Numbered from the stretch's first letter, positions 6,911 through 18,016 are shown. The stretch is DNA of 24,714 nucleotides from an uncultured Aquincola sp. (GCA_937883885.1 CAKZXL010000503.1:1-24714), one strand, 5' to 3'. The notes: generated by a model from the sequence alone, not told the origin. Program-made: numbers and translations.

Positions 6911-7849
6911 TTGACCACCACAGCCGACCGCCACACCGCCGCTGCGCCGCCCCAGCGCCGCCCCCACAGCCTGGGCGTGGCGCGCCGGGCTGAGACCCTG
7001 ACCGCCTGGGCGCTGGTGCTGCCGGCCTTCATCGGCTTCGTGCTGTTCTATGCACTGCCCACGCTGCGGGCGGTGCAGATCAGCTTCACCGACTGGACGC
7101 TGCTGCGTGAACCGCAGTTCGTCGGGCTGGACAACTACGCCGCGATGCTGGAAGACGGCAAGTTCTGGAACGGCATGAAGCTGGCCGGCTGGTATGTGCT
7201 GCTCAACATTCCGCTGCAGACGGTGCTGGGCCTGGCGCTGGCGGTGGCGATGGACCGGCTGACGCGCTCGCTCTTCGTCAAGTCGGTGGTGCTGCTGCCT
7301 TACCTGCTGTCCAACGTGCTGGTGGCGCTGGTGTGGCTGTGGATGCTGGACCCGATGCTGGGCCTGGTGAATGCGGCGATCGAAGGTCTGGGCCTGGAGC
7401 GACAGCCCTTCTTTGGCGGCGAAGACCAGGCCATGCTCACCATCGCGGCCGTCAACGTGTGGCGCCACATGGGGCTGGTGGCCATGCTGTTCCTGGCCGG
7501 GCTGCAGAACATCCCGCGCTCGCTGTATGAAGCGGCCTCACTCGAAGGCGCGAGCGAGTGGCACATGTTCCGCCGCATCACGCTGCCGCTGCTGCGCCCG
7601 GTGATGGTGTTTGTGCTGGTCACCAGCGTCACCGGCTCGTTCCAGATCTTCGACACCATCGCGGTGACCACCAACGGCGGCCCGCTGGACTCGACGCGCG
7701 TGATCGTGCACTACATCGTGCAGAACGCCTTCGGCTTCTACAAGATGGGCTACGCCTCGGCGATGTCGATGGCGCTGGCCGCCGTGATGGTGCTCTACAC
7801 CATCGTGCAGATGCGCGTGCTGCGCGCCAACGAGAGCGACCTGGCCTGA
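6911..7849 (+). CDS. Carbohydrate ABC transporter permease 1 (MalF-type)
   Basis: Inner-membrane permease subunit of a CUT1-type sugar importer, 312 residues. It has about six membrane segments, starting with LTAWALVLPAFIGFVLFYAL and ending with MSMALAAVMVLYTIV. The cytoplasmic EAA loop EAASLEGASEWHMFRRITLP (207-226) contacts the ATPase. The start is TTG at 6911, supported by GGAG at 6900-6903 with seven bases between; no ATG fits the N-terminus. It is the first gene after the operator region and is followed after 49 bases by the second permease. The substrate is inferred to be an alpha-galactoside from the GH36, galT and galK genes downstream; glycerol-3-phosphate or another sugar cannot be excluded from the permease itself. 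Confidence 0.93.
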   Translation: MTTTADRHTAAAPPQRRPHSLGVARRAETLTAWALVLPAFIGFVLFYALPTLRAVQISFTDWTLLREPQFVGLDNYAAMLEDGKFWNGMKLAGWYVLLNIPLQTVLGLALAVAMDRLTRSLFVKSVVLLPYLLSNVLVALVWLWMLDPMLGLVNAAIEGLGLERQPFFGGEDQAMLTIAAVNVWRHMGLVAMLFLAGLQNIPRSLYEAASLEGASEWHMFRRITLPLLRPVMVFVLVTSVTGSFQIFDTIAVTTNGGPLDSTRVIVHYIVQNAFGFYKMGYASAMSMALAAVMVLYTIVQMRVLRANESDLA

Positions 7850-7898
7850 TGCGCCGCCCCGCTCGCCACCCCCTGCCCTGCGACTGCGGAGCCCGGCC

Positions 7899-8812
7899 AT
7901 GACCTCCAGTGCACTCTCTCTGCCGCCCGCGCGGCACCGTCGGCCCACGCTGGGCCGCATCGCCGCCTGGGCGGCGTTGCTGGCGATGCTGTCGCTGACG
8001 CTGCTGCCGCTGTGGATGGTGATCAAGACCGCGCTGATGCAGCCGGCCGACTGTTCACCGAGTCGTCGGCCTTGCTGCCGCAGTCGCCGACGCTGCTGAA
8101 CTTCGAGCGGGTGCTCGGCCTCATCAGCAAGGAAGACAGCCTGGCCGCCGGCGGCTCCGGCGCCGAGATCAACTTCGCCCGCGCGATGCTGAACTCGATC
8201 ATCTTCACCGGCACCATCGTCTTGGTGCAGGTGAGCTGCGCAGCCATGGCCGCCTATGCCTTTGCGCGCCTGCGCTTTCCGGGCCGCAGCACGCTGTTCG
8301 CGCTGTTCGTCGCCTCGATGATGGTGCCCGGCGTCGTCACCTTCATCCCCAACTTCATCCTGATGAAGGAGCTGGGCTGGCTGAACACCATGGCCGCCAT
8401 GGTGGCGCCGTTCTGCCTGATGCAGGGCTTCTCGGTGTTCTTCCTGCGGCAGTTCTTCCTGTCGGTGCCGCGCGACCTGGAAGAGGCGGCGCTGCTGGAC
8501 GGTGCCAGCCACTTCTACGTGTTCTGGCGCATCGTGGTGCCGCTGTCCACCACGCCCATCGCCACCATCGCGATGCTCACCGGCATCAACATGTGGAACG
8601 AGTTCTTCTGGCCCTTCCTCGTGGCCAAGGATGAGCTGCAGCACACCCTGCCGGTGGCGCTGCAGGCCTTCAAGTCGCAGACGCCGCAAGGCCAGCCCGA
8701 CTGGAGCGGCCTGATGGCCGCGGCCACCATCGCCGTGCTGCCCGCCGTGCTGTTGTTGATCGCCTTCGGGCGCCGCGTCGTCGAGTCCGTGCAGTTCAGC
8801 GGCGGCAAATGA
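7899..8812 (+). pseudogene. Carbohydrate ABC transporter permease 2 (MalG-type), frameshifted
   Basis: Second membrane subunit of the same importer, split over two reading frames. ATG at 7899, preceded by CGGAG, encodes 51 good residues with the first membrane segment (WAALLAMLSLTLLPLWMVIK) up to GAC at 8049-8051. That frame then loses similarity and stops at 8099. Family sequence resumes in the frame starting at 8051 (LFTESSALLPQSPTLLNFE) and continues to the stop at 8812, including the EAA loop EEAALLDGASHFYVFWRIVV. One missing C near 8050 explains everything: restoring it gives an uninterrupted protein of 304 residues, normal for the family. It is either a base-calling or assembly error or a true inactivating deletion. 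The rest of the operon is intact, which favours error or a very recent mutation. Confidence 0.88.
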
Positions 8813-8888
8813 CGCACCGACCGCCCTGGCGGCGGCCACCCCTCTCCCCCGCCGTACCCGCCCTTTCCAACGACCAGGAGACTCATCC

Positions 8889-10184
8889 ATGCCCGCCCTT
8901 CGTCCGCTTGCCGCCGCCCTGGCCATCGCCTGCACCACCGCCCAGGCCGTGGAGGTGAAGTACGTGCTCTGGGACTCGAACCAGCTGCCCGCCTACAGCC
9001 AGTGCGCCGCCGACTTCACCAAGAAGAACCCCGGCATCACGGTGAAGATCAGCCAGTCCGGCTGGGGTGACTACTGGACCTCGTTGTCCACCGGCTTCGT
9101 CTCGGGCACGGCGCCCGACGTCTTCACCAACCACCTGGCCAAGTACCCCGAGCTGGCCAGGAACGGCCAGGTGCTGGACCTGGCGCCCTTCATCGCCCGC
9201 GACAAGCTGGACACCAGCCTCTACGCCAAGGGCCTGGTGCAGATCTGGGGCCGCGACGGCAAGCAGTACGGTCTGCCCAAGGACTGGGACACGGTGGCCT
9301 TCATCGTCAACATGGCCCATGCCAAGAAGGCCGGCGTCACGCTGGCCGAGCTGCAGGAGATGACCTGGAACCCGAAGGACGGCGGCAGCTTCGAGCAGGT
9401 GGCGCGCAAGCTCACGCTGGACAGCAAGGGCCGCAATGCCAACGACCCCGCCTTCGACAAAAAGAGCGTGGCGGTGTACGGCTACCAGACCCCGGCCGGC
9501 GGCAACATGGGCGGGCAGACCACCTTCAGCTTCTTCGCGGTGCCCAACGGCTTCAAGTACCAGGACCAGCCCTGGGCCGGCAAGTACTACTACGACGACC
9601 CCAAGCTGGCTGAAGCGCTGGACTGGATGGCCAGCCTGCACACCAAGGGCATCTCGGCGCCTTACCAGAACACGAAGAGTCTGGGCACCGACGCGATGTT
9701 CGTCGCCGGCAAGGTGGCGATGGTGCCGCAGGGCTCGTGGATGATGACCTACTTCGCGGCCAACGCGAAGTTCGAGAACGCCTGGGTGCCGCTGCCCAAG
9801 GGACCGAACGGCCAGCGCGCCTCGATGCTGAACGGCCTGGCCGACTCCATCTGGTCCGGCTCCAAGGTCAAGGAAGAAGCCTGGAAGTGGGTGCGCTACC
9901 TCGGCTCGCCCGACTGCCAGAACGTGGTGGCGGCCACCGGCGTGGTGTTCCCGGCCATCAACGGCATGGGCGAGAAGGCCGTCGCGGCGCAAAAGGCCCG
10001 CGGCATCGACGCCAGCGCCTTCCTCACCGTGTCCAAGGAAAACACCTTCCTGATGCCGATTGCCGACCACGGCGCGCAGGTGGACGAAATCATCGCCCCG
10101 GCGCTGGAAGCCGTGCTGCTGGGCAAGCCCGCGGGGCCGACGCTGAAGGCGGCCAGCGACAAGGCCAACCGCCTCTTCAAGTAA
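8889..10184 (+). CDS. Sugar ABC transporter substrate-binding protein
   Basis: Periplasmic extracellular solute-binding protein (family 1) of 431 residues that would deliver the sugar to the two permeases. A signal peptide of about 20 residues (LRPLAAALAIACTTAQA, likely cleaved before VEV) lacks a lipobox, so the mature protein is free in the periplasm. Family features are the first strand VKYVLWDS, the SGTAPDVFTNHLAKYPEL segment (typical pattern: G.APDV), the YGLPKDWDTVAFIVN hinge region and VAMVPQGSWMMTYF. ATG at 8889 is preceded by AGGAG at 8877-8881. Unusually for such operons, it comes after both permease genes rather than before them, separated from the second by 76 bases that hold only a small GC hairpin (8821-8832) and the ribosome-binding site. 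Confidence 0.95.
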   Translation: MPALRPLAAALAIACTTAQAVEVKYVLWDSNQLPAYSQCAADFTKKNPGITVKISQSGWGDYWTSLSTGFVSGTAPDVFTNHLAKYPELARNGQVLDLAPFIARDKLDTSLYAKGLVQIWGRDGKQYGLPKDWDTVAFIVNMAHAKKAGVTLAELQEMTWNPKDGGSFEQVARKLTLDSKGRNANDPAFDKKSVAVYGYQTPAGGNMGGQTTFSFFAVPNGFKYQDQPWAGKYYYDDPKLAEALDWMASLHTKGISAPYQNTKSLGTDAMFVAGKVAMVPQGSWMMTYFAANAKFENAWVPLPKGPNGQRASMLNGLADSIWSGSKVKEEAWKWVRYLGSPDCQNVVAATGVVFPAINGMGEKAVAAQKARGIDASAFLTVSKENTFLMPIADHGAQVDEIIAPALEAVLLGKPAGPTLKAASDKANRLFK

Positions 10185-10201
10185 GCCGGCAGGAACCCCC
10201 C

Positions 10202-11350
<1,149 letters not shown>

Positions 11351-11366
11351 CCCACCCCGCCTCACA

Positions 11367-13535
11367 ATGCCTGCCGACACCCGATTCGCCGCGCTGCATG
11401 GCCGGCACAGCTCCCTCATCATCGAACTGCCGCCCGGTGAAGCGCCGCTGTGGCGCTACTGGGGGCCGCGCCTGCCCGAAGGCAGCAGCCCCGGCTGGCC
11501 GCTGCGCCAGACGCGCCCGCTGCCCAGCTTCATGCTGGACACCGACCAGCCGCTGACCGTGATGCCCGGCTTCGGCGTCGGCTGGTTCGGCCAGAGCGCC
11601 CTGCTGGCCCACAGTGCAGGCCAGGCCTTTGCCCAAACCTTCACCCGCTGCGAGCTGCACTGGCAGCAGCCGGGCCATGCCTGCGTGCTGGTGCTGCACG
11701 ACGATGTGGCCAGGCTGCGGGTGGACCTGTCGCTGTCGCTCGACCCTGCCAGCGATGTGCTGGTGCTGCGCACCGTGCTCACCAACACGGGCGACGCGCC
11801 GCTGGACCTGCAGTGGCTGGCCGCGGCCACGCTGCCGCTGCCGGGCCGCTGCGAGCGCGTGCATTCGTATGCCGGCCAGCATGTGCACGAGTTCATGCCG
11901 CAGGTCGACGCGCTGGGCCGCAGCCTGTGGCGGCGCGAGAACCGCCGCGGCCGCACCTCGCACGACTGTTTTCCGGGCGCGGTGGTGGCCACGCCCGGCG
12001 CCACCCCGCAGGCCGGGCTGGTGTACGGCGCGCACCTGGCCTGGTCGGGCAACCATCAGCAAACCATCGAGTGGCTGCACGACGGCCAGTACCAGTGGCA
12101 GCTGGGCGAATGGCTGGCGCCGGGCGAAGTGCAGCTGGCACCCGGCCAGGCCATCACCACGCCCGAGGTGGTGGCCAGCTGCTCCAGCGCCGGCTTCGAC
12201 GGGCTGGCCGCCAACTTCCACGCCGAGCTGCGCAGCCGCCTGCGCTGGCCCGGCGGTGCCATGGCCGCGCGGCCGGTGCACCTGAACACCTGGGAAGGCT
12301 TTTACTTCGACGTGCACCCCGGGCCGGTGATGGCGCTGGCCGATGCCGCGGCCGAAGTAGGCGTCGAGCGCTTCGTGTTGGACGACGGCTGGTTCCACGG
12401 TCGCCACCACGACCGCGCGGCGCTGGGTGACTGGTGGCCCGACGAGACCAAGTTCCCCGACGGCCTGGGCGGGCTGATCGCGCATGTGCAGGCGCTGGGC
12501 ATGCAGTTCGGCCTGTGGGTGGAGCCCGAGATGGTCAACCCCGACAGCGAGCTGTACCGGGCCCACCCCGAGTGGGCACTGCAGCTCGCGGGCCGGCCGC
12601 TGATCACCGCGCGCAACCAGCTGGTGCTGGACATCTCGCGGCCCGAGGTGGCCGACTACCTGTTCGGCAAGATCGACGCGCTGCTGCGGGCCCACCCCAT
12701 CGCCTACCTCAAGTGGGACCACAACCGCGACCTGACCACCGCCGGCCTGGCCGACGGCCGTGCCGGCTACCGCGCGCAGGTGCTGGCCTTTTATGCGCTG
12801 GTCGATCGGCTGCGCCGGGCGCACCCGCAGGTGGAAATCGAAAGCTGTTCGGGCGGTGGTGGCCGCATCGACTTCGCGGTGCTGCGCCACACCCACCGCG
12901 TGTGGACCAGCGACTGCATCGACGCGCTGTCGCGCATCGAGATCCAGCAGGGCTTCCTGCAGTTTTTCCCGCCCGAGATCATGGGCGCGCACATTGGCAC
13001 CGCGCCGGCCCACACCACCGGCCGCACGCAGGCCATGGACTTCCGTGCCGCGGTGGCCCTGCCCGGCCACCTGGGCATCGAGTTCGACCTGCGGCAGCTG
13101 GACGCCAACGCCCGCAGCGCGCTGCGCGGCTGGATCGACCTCTACAAACAACTGCGCGAGCGGCTGCACCAGGGCCGCGTGTGGCGCGGCAGCCTGCCCG
13201 ATGGCCTGGTGTGGCAGGCCCACGGCGACGACGCCGGCACGGACCTGCTGCTGCTGGTGTACCGCACCCAGCCCACCCAGCACCGCTACACACCGGTGCT
13301 GCCGCTGCCCATGCTGCAGCCCGGGAGCCGCTACCGGGTGCAGCAGCTGGCCCCCGCCGGCACCGTGAGGCCCAGGGGTGCACACCACACGGCGCCCTTC
13401 TTCGACGCGCTGAACGACGAGGGTGGGGTGCTGCTGGATGGCGCCTGGCTGCAGCAAGCCGGCCTGCCGCTGCCCCGCGCCCAGGCCGAGACGGCTTTCA
13501 TCGTGCAGCTGCGGCGTCAAGGGGCGGCAGCATGA
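11367..13535 (+). CDS. Alpha-galactosidase, glycoside hydrolase family 36
   Basis: Hydrolyses terminal alpha-1,6-linked galactose from melibiose, raffinose or related sugars with retention of configuration. The protein is 722 residues, the usual length of bacterial GH36 enzymes: an N-terminal beta-sandwich (about 1-300), a TIM barrel, and a C-terminal beta domain. Barrel motifs are LDDGWF (338-343), WVEPEMV (384-390), YLKWDHN with nucleophile Asp451, [12 protein letters not shown] (about 492-503) and [12 protein letters not shown] with acid/base Asp516; the 65-residue distance between the two aspartates fits the family. No signal peptide is seen, so it acts in the cytoplasm on imported sugar. 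It begins 16 bases after the ATPase stop, and its TGA overlaps the galT ATG (ATGA), implying translational coupling. Confidence 0.96.
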   Translation: MPADTRFAALHGRHSSLIIELPPGEAPLWRYWGPRLPEGSSPGWPLRQTRPLPSFMLDTDQPLTVMPGFGVGWFGQSALLAHSAGQAFAQTFTRCELHWQQPGHACVLVLHDDVARLRVDLSLSLDPASDVLVLRTVLTNTGDAPLDLQWLAAATLPLPGRCERVHSYAGQHVHEFMPQVDALGRSLWRRENRRGRTSHDCFPGAVVATPGATPQAGLVYGAHLAWSGNHQQTIEWLHDGQYQWQLGEWLAPGEVQLAPGQAITTPEVVASCSSAGFDGLAANFHAELRSRLRWPGGAMAARPVHLNTWEGFYFDVHPGPVMALADAAAEVGVERFVLDDGWFHGRHHDRAALGDWWPDETKFPDGLGGLIAHVQALGMQFGLWVEPEMVNPDSELYRAHPEWALQLAGRPLITARNQLVLDISRPEVADYLFGKIDALLRAHPIAYLKWDHNRDLTTAGLADGRAGYRAQVLAFYALVDRLRRAHPQVEIESCSGGGGRIDFAVLRHTHRVWTSDCIDALSRIEIQQGFLQFFPPEIMGAHIGTAPAHTTGRTQAMDFRAAVALPGHLGIEFDLRQLDANARSALRGWIDLYKQLRERLHQGRVWRGSLPDGLVWQAHGDDAGTDLLLLVYRTQPTQHRYTPVLPLPMLQPGSRYRVQQLAPAGTVRPRGAHHTAPFFDALNDEGGVLLDGAWLQQAGLPLPRAQAETAFIVQLRRQGAAA

Positions 13536-14605
13536 GCGCCGCACCCGAAGCGAGCACCGTGACCGCGTTCGACGTCGCGCAGCACTCGCACCGGCGCTTC
13601 AATCCGCTCACCGGCCAATGGGTGCTGGTGTCGCCCCACCGTGCGCTGCGCCCCTGGCAGGGCCGCCAGGAAGCGGTGGACGATGCGCCACTGCCCGCGC
13701 ACGACCCCGGCTGCTACCTGTGCGCGGGCAACGTCCGTGTCAACGGCCAGGCCAATCCGCCCTACACCGGCACCTTCGTCTTCACCAACGACCATGCGGC
13801 GCTGATGCCGGCGGTGCCGCAGGCCCCACCGGGCAGTGACGAGGGACTGTTCCGGCTGCAGCCCGCGCGCGGCACCAGCCGGGTGATCTGTTTTTCCCCC
13901 GACCACGGGCGCACCCTGCCAGAGCTGTCGCAGCCCGCGGTGGAGGCCGTGGTGGACACCTGGTGCAGCCAGACCGAAGAACTGGGCCGCGACCACCGCT
14001 GGGTGCAGGTGTTCGAGAACAAGGGCGCGTTGATGGGCTGCTCTCAGCCGCACCCGCACGGCCAGGTGTGGGCCACCGGCCACCTGCCCAACGAGGCGGA
14101 GGCCGAAGACCGGCACCAGCGCAGCCACTTCTCGGCACACGGCCGACCCCTGCTGCTGGACGTGGCCGAGGCCGAGGCCGCCGACGGCAGGCGCGTGGTG
14201 CTGGCCACCACCCACTGGCTGGCCATCGTGCCCTTCTGGGCCACCTGGCCCTTCGAGACGCTGCTGCTGCCGCGCTTTGCGGTGCAGCGCCTGCCGCAGC
14301 TGGACCGCGAACAGCGTGCCGACCTGGCGCTGGCCGTGCGCCGGCTCACGGCCCGCTACGACAACCTCTTCCGCTGCTCGTTCCCCTACTCGATGGGCTG
14401 GCACGGTGCGCCCTTCGACGACGCCGACCCGACGCCGTGGCAACTGCATGCGCATTTCTATCCGCCGCTGCTGCGGTCGGCCACCGTGCGCAAGTTCATG
14501 GTCGGCTACGAAATGCTCGCCGAAGCCCAGCGCGACCTGACACCGGAGCAAGCCGCCGAGCGGCTGCGCCAGCTTCCTGACCTGCATTACCGGCAACAGC
14601 CATGA
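13532..14605 (+). CDS. galT: Galactose-1-phosphate uridylyltransferase
   Basis: Leloir pathway enzyme: UDP-glucose plus galactose-1-phosphate gives UDP-galactose plus glucose-1-phosphate. It is 357 residues and of the class I type in the HIT superfamily. The active site [11 protein letters not shown] holds His174 and nucleophilic His176, which forms the uridylyl-enzyme intermediate. Zinc-site candidates are Cys61 and Cys64 (CYLCAGN), His125 (SPDHGRT) and His174. Other family segments are [18 protein letters not shown] and [13 protein letters not shown] at 13532 overlaps the alpha-galactosidase stop by four bases, and its own stop overlaps galK in the same way. galE, needed to recycle UDP-galactose, is not in the window. 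Confidence 0.97.
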   Translation: MSAAPEASTVTAFDVAQHSHRRFNPLTGQWVLVSPHRALRPWQGRQEAVDDAPLPAHDPGCYLCAGNVRVNGQANPPYTGTFVFTNDHAALMPAVPQAPPGSDEGLFRLQPARGTSRVICFSPDHGRTLPELSQPAVEAVVDTWCSQTEELGRDHRWVQVFENKGALMGCSQPHPHGQVWATGHLPNEAEAEDRHQRSHFSAHGRPLLLDVAEAEAADGRRVVLATTHWLAIVPFWATWPFETLLLPRFAVQRLPQLDREQRADLALAVRRLTARYDNLFRCSFPYSMGWHGAPFDDADPTPWQLHAHFYPPLLRSATVRKFMVGYEMLAEAQRDLTPEQAAERLRQLPDLHYRQQP

Positions 14606-15813
14606 ACCAGACTTTCGCCCTTGCACCCGCCCACGCCGGATCGGCGGCCACCGATGCCGTGGCGCTGCAAAGCCGCGTGCGCACCGCCTTCCACACCCGC
14701 TTCGGCGGCCTGCCCACCTGGGTGGCCCGGGCGCCTGGGCGCGTCAACCTGATCGGGGAACACACCGACTACAACGACGGCTTCGTGCTGCCCTGCGCCA
14801 TCGACGTGCAGACGCTGGTGGCCGCGCGTGCCGGCCAGGACGGCTGGCTCCATGTGGTGGCGGCCGACCATGACGAGGCCCTCGACCGCTTCCGCGTCGA
14901 CGAGCCGGTGCCCGCACAACCCGACAAGCCCTGGACCCAGTATGTGCGAGGCGTGGTGCAGGCCATGCGGGCGCGCGGCTTGGTACTGCGTGGCGGTGAG
15001 CTGGCCATCGCCGGCAACGTACCCCAGGGCGCCGGGCTGTCTTCCTCGGCCTCGCTCGAAGTGGCGCTGGGACGCGCCTTGTCGGCCATGGCCGGGTTGG
15101 AAGCAGTGCTGCCGGCGACGGAGCTGGCGCTGATCGGTCAGGCCGCCGAGAACGACTTCGTGGGTTGCGCCTGCGGCATCATGGACCAGCTGATCGCCGC
15201 CCGCGGTCAGGCCGGCCATGCGCTGCTGATCGACTGCCGCTCGCTCGAAGCGCGGCCGGTGCCGCTGCCTGCCGACCTGGCCGTGATGATCCTGCACTCC
15301 CGCGTGGCCCGCGGACTGGTCGACAGCGCCTACAACGAGCGTCGGCAACAGTGTCAGCAGGCGGCGCGGCATTTCGGCGTCGGCGCACTGCGCGACCTGG
15401 ACATGGCGACCTTGCACGCGGGGGCCGGCACGCTCGACCCCGTGGCATGGCGGCGCGCGCGCCATGTGGTCAGCGAAAACAGCCGTACCCAGGAGGCGGC
15501 ACAAGCCCTGGCAGCCGGCGACCTGCGCCGTCTGGGCCTGCTGATGGCCGCATCGCACGACTCGATGCGCACGGACTTCGAGATCACCGTGCCGGCGGTG
15601 GACGCCCTGGTGGCCACGGTGCAGCAGGCCATTGGCGACGAGGGCGGCGCCCGCATGACAGGCGGTGGCTTCGGCGGCTGCGTGGTCGCGCTGCTGCCCC
15701 AGTCCGCGGTGGCGCGCGTGGCGGCTGCGGTGCAGGCGCAGTACCGCGCCCCGGGCGGCGAGCACGCCACCATCTGGGTCTGCCAGGCGGCAGAAGGCGT
15801 GGGCCTGACCTGA
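14602..15813 (+). CDS. galK: Galactokinase
   Basis: Phosphorylates alpha-D-galactose at C1 with ATP, the first committed Leloir step, in the cytoplasm. It is 403 residues and a GHMP kinase. The galactokinase signature [15 protein letters not shown] is at 46-60, the ATP-binding loop [11 protein letters not shown] at 141-151, catalytic Asp195 lies in CGIMDQ, and GHMP motif 3 TGGGFGG is at 353-359. ATG at 14602 overlaps the galT TGA, so the alpha-galactosidase, galT and galK cistrons form a chain of coupled ATGA junctions. It is the last gene of the operon; its stop lies in a short palindrome shared with the stop of the convergent sensor kinase gene. Confidence 0.97.
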   Translation: MNQTFALAPAHAGSAATDAVALQSRVRTAFHTRFGGLPTWVARAPGRVNLIGEHTDYNDGFVLPCAIDVQTLVAARAGQDGWLHVVAADHDEALDRFRVDEPVPAQPDKPWTQYVRGVVQAMRARGLVLRGGELAIAGNVPQGAGLSSSASLEVALGRALSAMAGLEAVLPATELALIGQAAENDFVGCACGIMDQLIAARGQAGHALLIDCRSLEARPVPLPADLAVMILHSRVARGLVDSAYNERRQQCQQAARHFGVGALRDLDMATLHAGAGTLDPVAWRRARHVVSENSRTQEAAQALAAGDLRRLGLLMAASHDSMRTDFEITVPAVDALVATVQQAIGDEGGARMTGGGFGGCVVALLPQSAVARVAAAVQAQYRAPGGEHATIWVCQAAEGVGLT

Positions 15814-15825
15814 GCCGCCGGCTCA
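15811..15825. other. Palindrome joining the stops of galK and the convergent kinase gene
   Basis: TGAGCCGCCGGCTCA is a perfect inverted repeat (6-base arms, GCC loop) that starts with the galK TGA and ends with the reverse complement of the sensor kinase TGA. It could fold in both transcripts. No T-run follows on either side, so it is not a classical intrinsic terminator. Confidence 0.45.
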
Positions 15826-17253
15826 AGCCGCCGGCATCTCGATCACGAAGCAGCTGCCGCCGCCCTCGCGGGCTTCGCAGCGCACGCTGCCCTGGTGGCG
15901 CTCGGCGATCTGGCGCACCAGGCTCAGGCCCAGGCCCACGCCGCCGGCATGCTCGGCATGGCCGGGCAGGCGGAAGAAGGGCTCGAAGATGCGCTCGCGC
16001 ATGTCGGGCGGCACGCCGGGGCCGCGGTCGCACACCCGCATCTCCACCCGGCCGGGGCGGCCGCGTTGCAGCACCAGTTCCACCTCGTCGCCGCCGTAGC
16101 GGCGGGCGTTTTCCAGCAGGTTGCGCATCGCGCGGCGCAGCAGGCGCTCGTCGCCCAGCACCGTCAGCGAGCCGTCGGGGGCGCTCAGGTCGGCCTGCAG
16201 GCGGGCGGTTTCTTCGGCGCCCAAGGCCAGCAGCTCGACCGGCTCACGCTCGGGGCTGGCCGATTGCGATTCGAGGCGGCTGGCCATCAGCACCTCTTCC
16301 ACCAGCGCATCCAGCTCGCCGATGTTGGTGTGGATCTCGCGGCGCAGCTGTTCACGCCGCTGGGCCTGGCAGCCGTTGTCGTCGTCCAGCATCGAGACGG
16401 CCATCTTCAGCCGCGCCAGCGGCGAGCGCAGCTCATGGCTGGCATTGGCCAGCAGGCTCTGGTTGGCGCGCACCAGCGCTTCCACCCGCTCGGCAGCGCG
16501 GTTGAAGCTGGCGGCCACGGCGGCCACCTCATCGCGGCCGCCTTCGTCCACCCGGTGGTGCAGCGCGCCGCTGCCGAAGCGTTCCACGCCCTGCTTGAGC
16601 GCCTCCAGCCGGCGCGTGAGCCGGCGCACCACCGGGAAGGCGCCGATGGCGATGGCCGCGAACAGCAGCGCCAGCACCGCCACCATGCCCACGCCGCGGC
16701 CCCAGCCGGGCGGCGCGAACGGGAACCACGGCGGCAGCGGGAAATCTTCTTCCAGCCCCAGGCCGCGGAAGCGCAAGGCTTCCAGCTGCAGCCGGCCGGG
16801 GTGCAGGCCATCAGGCCGCGGGCCTTCCACGCGCAGGCCTTCACCGCCATGCGGCAGGCGCAGCAGCACCGGCCGCATCACCCACAGGGTGCGGCCATCG
16901 GCAAAGCGGATCGGAAAGATGCGCGGCGGGGGCGATTCGCCGGCGGTCATGCGCCGCTCGAAGGTGACGGTGGCCACGATGCGGCGGCCGCGTGCGTCGT
17001 CCAGGGCCAGCGGCATGCGCAGCCGCTGCGACCAGTCGAGCACGGCTTCGGACTGTTCTTCGCGCGGGGCTTCCGCGCTGGGCAGGCTGCGCTGGATGAG
17101 GTCGGCCCAGGCCGCCACGCGTTCGGCGGCCAGCGCATCGGCGCGGCCGCGTTCGCGTTCCATGTGGCGCTGCACCAGCCAGCCCGAGCCCAGCGCAAAC
17201 AGCGCCAGCACGGCCACCACCGTGAGCCACACCCGCAGGTAAAGCGATTTCAT
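15823..17253 (-). CDS. Two-component sensor histidine kinase (CpxA/RstB-like)
   Basis: Inner-membrane kinase of 476 residues. Order of parts: membrane segment 1 (about 8-27), a periplasmic sensor of about 155 residues, membrane segment 2 (about 187-208), HAMP (RRLTRRLEALKQGVERF onward), and a HisKA domain with phospho-acceptor His273 in NASHELRSPLARLK. The ATPase domain has an N-box NLLENARRYG (378-387), G1 DRGPG (409-413), an F-box IFEPFF and G2 GVGLGLS (438-444). All catalytic motifs are intact. ATG at 17253 begins directly before membrane segment 1. It lies 52 bases downstream of the response regulator gene, with a GC-rich hairpin in the gap. With the Spy/CpxP-like gene upstream, it is inferred to sense envelope stress or metals. 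Confidence 0.94.
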   Translation of the reverse strand: MKSLYLRVWLTVVAVLALFALGSGWLVQRHMERERGRADALAAERVAAWADLIQRSLPSAEAPREEQSEAVLDWSQRLRMPLALDDARGRRIVATVTFERRMTAGESPPPRIFPIRFADGRTLWVMRPVLLRLPHGGEGLRVEGPRPDGLHPGRLQLEALRFRGLGLEEDFPLPPWFPFAPPGWGRGVGMVAVLALLFAAIAIGAFPVVRRLTRRLEALKQGVERFGSGALHHRVDEGGRDEVAAVAASFNRAAERVEALVRANQSLLANASHELRSPLARLKMAVSMLDDDNGCQAQRREQLRREIHTNIGELDALVEEVLMASRLESQSASPEREPVELLALGAEETARLQADLSAPDGSLTVLGDERLLRRAMRNLLENARRYGGDEVELVLQRGRPGRVEMRVCDRGPGVPPDMRERIFEPFFRLPGHAEHAGGVGLGLSLVRQIAERHQGSVRCEAREGGGSCFVIEMPAA

Positions 17254-17271
17254 GCCCGGCCCCCGCCAGCA

Positions 17272-17290
17272 CGCCGGCGGGCCGCCGGCG
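17272..17290 (-). promoter_or_regulatory. GC-rich hairpin between response regulator and kinase genes
   Basis: CGCCGGCG (17272-17279) is repeated after a GGC loop at 17283-17290; because the octamer is its own reverse complement, the two copies form a perfect 8-bp stem. It lies about 20 bases upstream of the kinase start within a 52-base gap. It may lower kinase translation relative to the regulator or protect the mRNA; it has no T-run. GC-rich DNA makes chance hairpins common. Confidence 0.4.
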
Positions 17291-17305
17291 GGCGGCCGTG
17301 GCACA

Positions 17306-18016
17306 TCAGGATTCGCCGTCCTGCTTGCGCGCGAAGAGATAGCCCACGCCGCGCACGGTGAGCACGCGCTTGGGGTTCTTCGGATCGTCTTCGATCAGCG
17401 CGCGGATGCGCGAGATGTGCACGTCGATGGAGCGGTCGAAGGCTTCCAGCGGATGGCCCTTGAGCGCGTCCATGATCTGGTCGCGCGACAGCACCCGGCC
17501 GGGGCTTTGCGCCAGCACCACCAGCAGGTCGAACTGGTGGCTGGTGAGGTCGCAGGGCTGGCCGCCCAGGTAGGCCTGGCGGGCACCGAGGTCGATCTCG
17601 AGCCGGCCGAAGCGCAGCACCTCGTCGGCCGCGGGCTCGGGCGAGGCGCGGCGCAGCAGCGCCTTGATGCGGGCCAGCAGCTCACGCGGCTCGAAGGGCT
17701 TGGGCAGGTAGTCGTCGGCGCCGATTTCCAGGCCGACGATGCGGTCCATCGGCTCGCCGCGGGCGGTGAGCATCAGCAGCGGCAGGCGGCGGGTGCGGGC
17801 GTCGGCGCGCAGCTCGCGCGTCAGGTCCAGGCCGTCGCCGTCGGGCAGCATCAGGTCGAGCACCAGGGCGTCGTACTGACCCAGGCGCAGGCGGTCGCGG
17901 CCGGCGGCCAGCGAGCCTGCGATGTCGATCTCATAGCCGGCGTTGCGCAGGTAGTCGCCCACCATCGTCGTCAGCCGGGCATCGTCGTCGATGAGGAGCA
18001 AGCGTTGCGCAGTCAT
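17306..18016 (-). CDS. OmpR/PhoB-family response regulator (CpxR/RstA-like)
   Basis: DNA-binding response regulator of 236 residues. The receiver domain has acidic Asp10/Asp11, phospho-acceptor Asp54 (LVLDLMLPDGDG), Thr84 and Lys106 (LPKPF). The C-terminal winged helix (about 130-232) shows LTSHQFDLLVVLAQSPGRVL, then RSIDVHISRIRALIEDDP and VLTVRGVGYLFA. ATG at 18016 gives the standard N-terminus MTAQRLLLIDDD; an in-frame upstream ATG at 18130 would add an Ala-rich extension that is not family-like. It is followed by its likely partner kinase and preceded by the Spy/CpxP-like gene, with about 120 bases between. Confidence 0.95.
   Translation of the reverse strand: MTAQRLLLIDDDARLTTMVGDYLRNAGYEIDIAGSLAAGRDRLRLGQYDALVLDLMLPDGDGLDLTRELRADARTRRLPLLMLTARGEPMDRIVGLEIGADDYLPKPFEPRELLARIKALLRRASPEPAADEVLRFGRLEIDLGARQAYLGGQPCDLTSHQFDLLVVLAQSPGRVLSRDQIMDALKGHPLEAFDRSIDVHISRIRALIEDDPKNPKRVLTVRGVGYLFARKQDGES

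Noticed and set aside
8821..8832. Small hairpin CCGCC-CT-GGCGG between permease 2 and the binding-protein gene as a terminator
   Set aside because: The two-base loop and lack of a T-run make it a chance GC palindrome; at most an mRNA-processing site.
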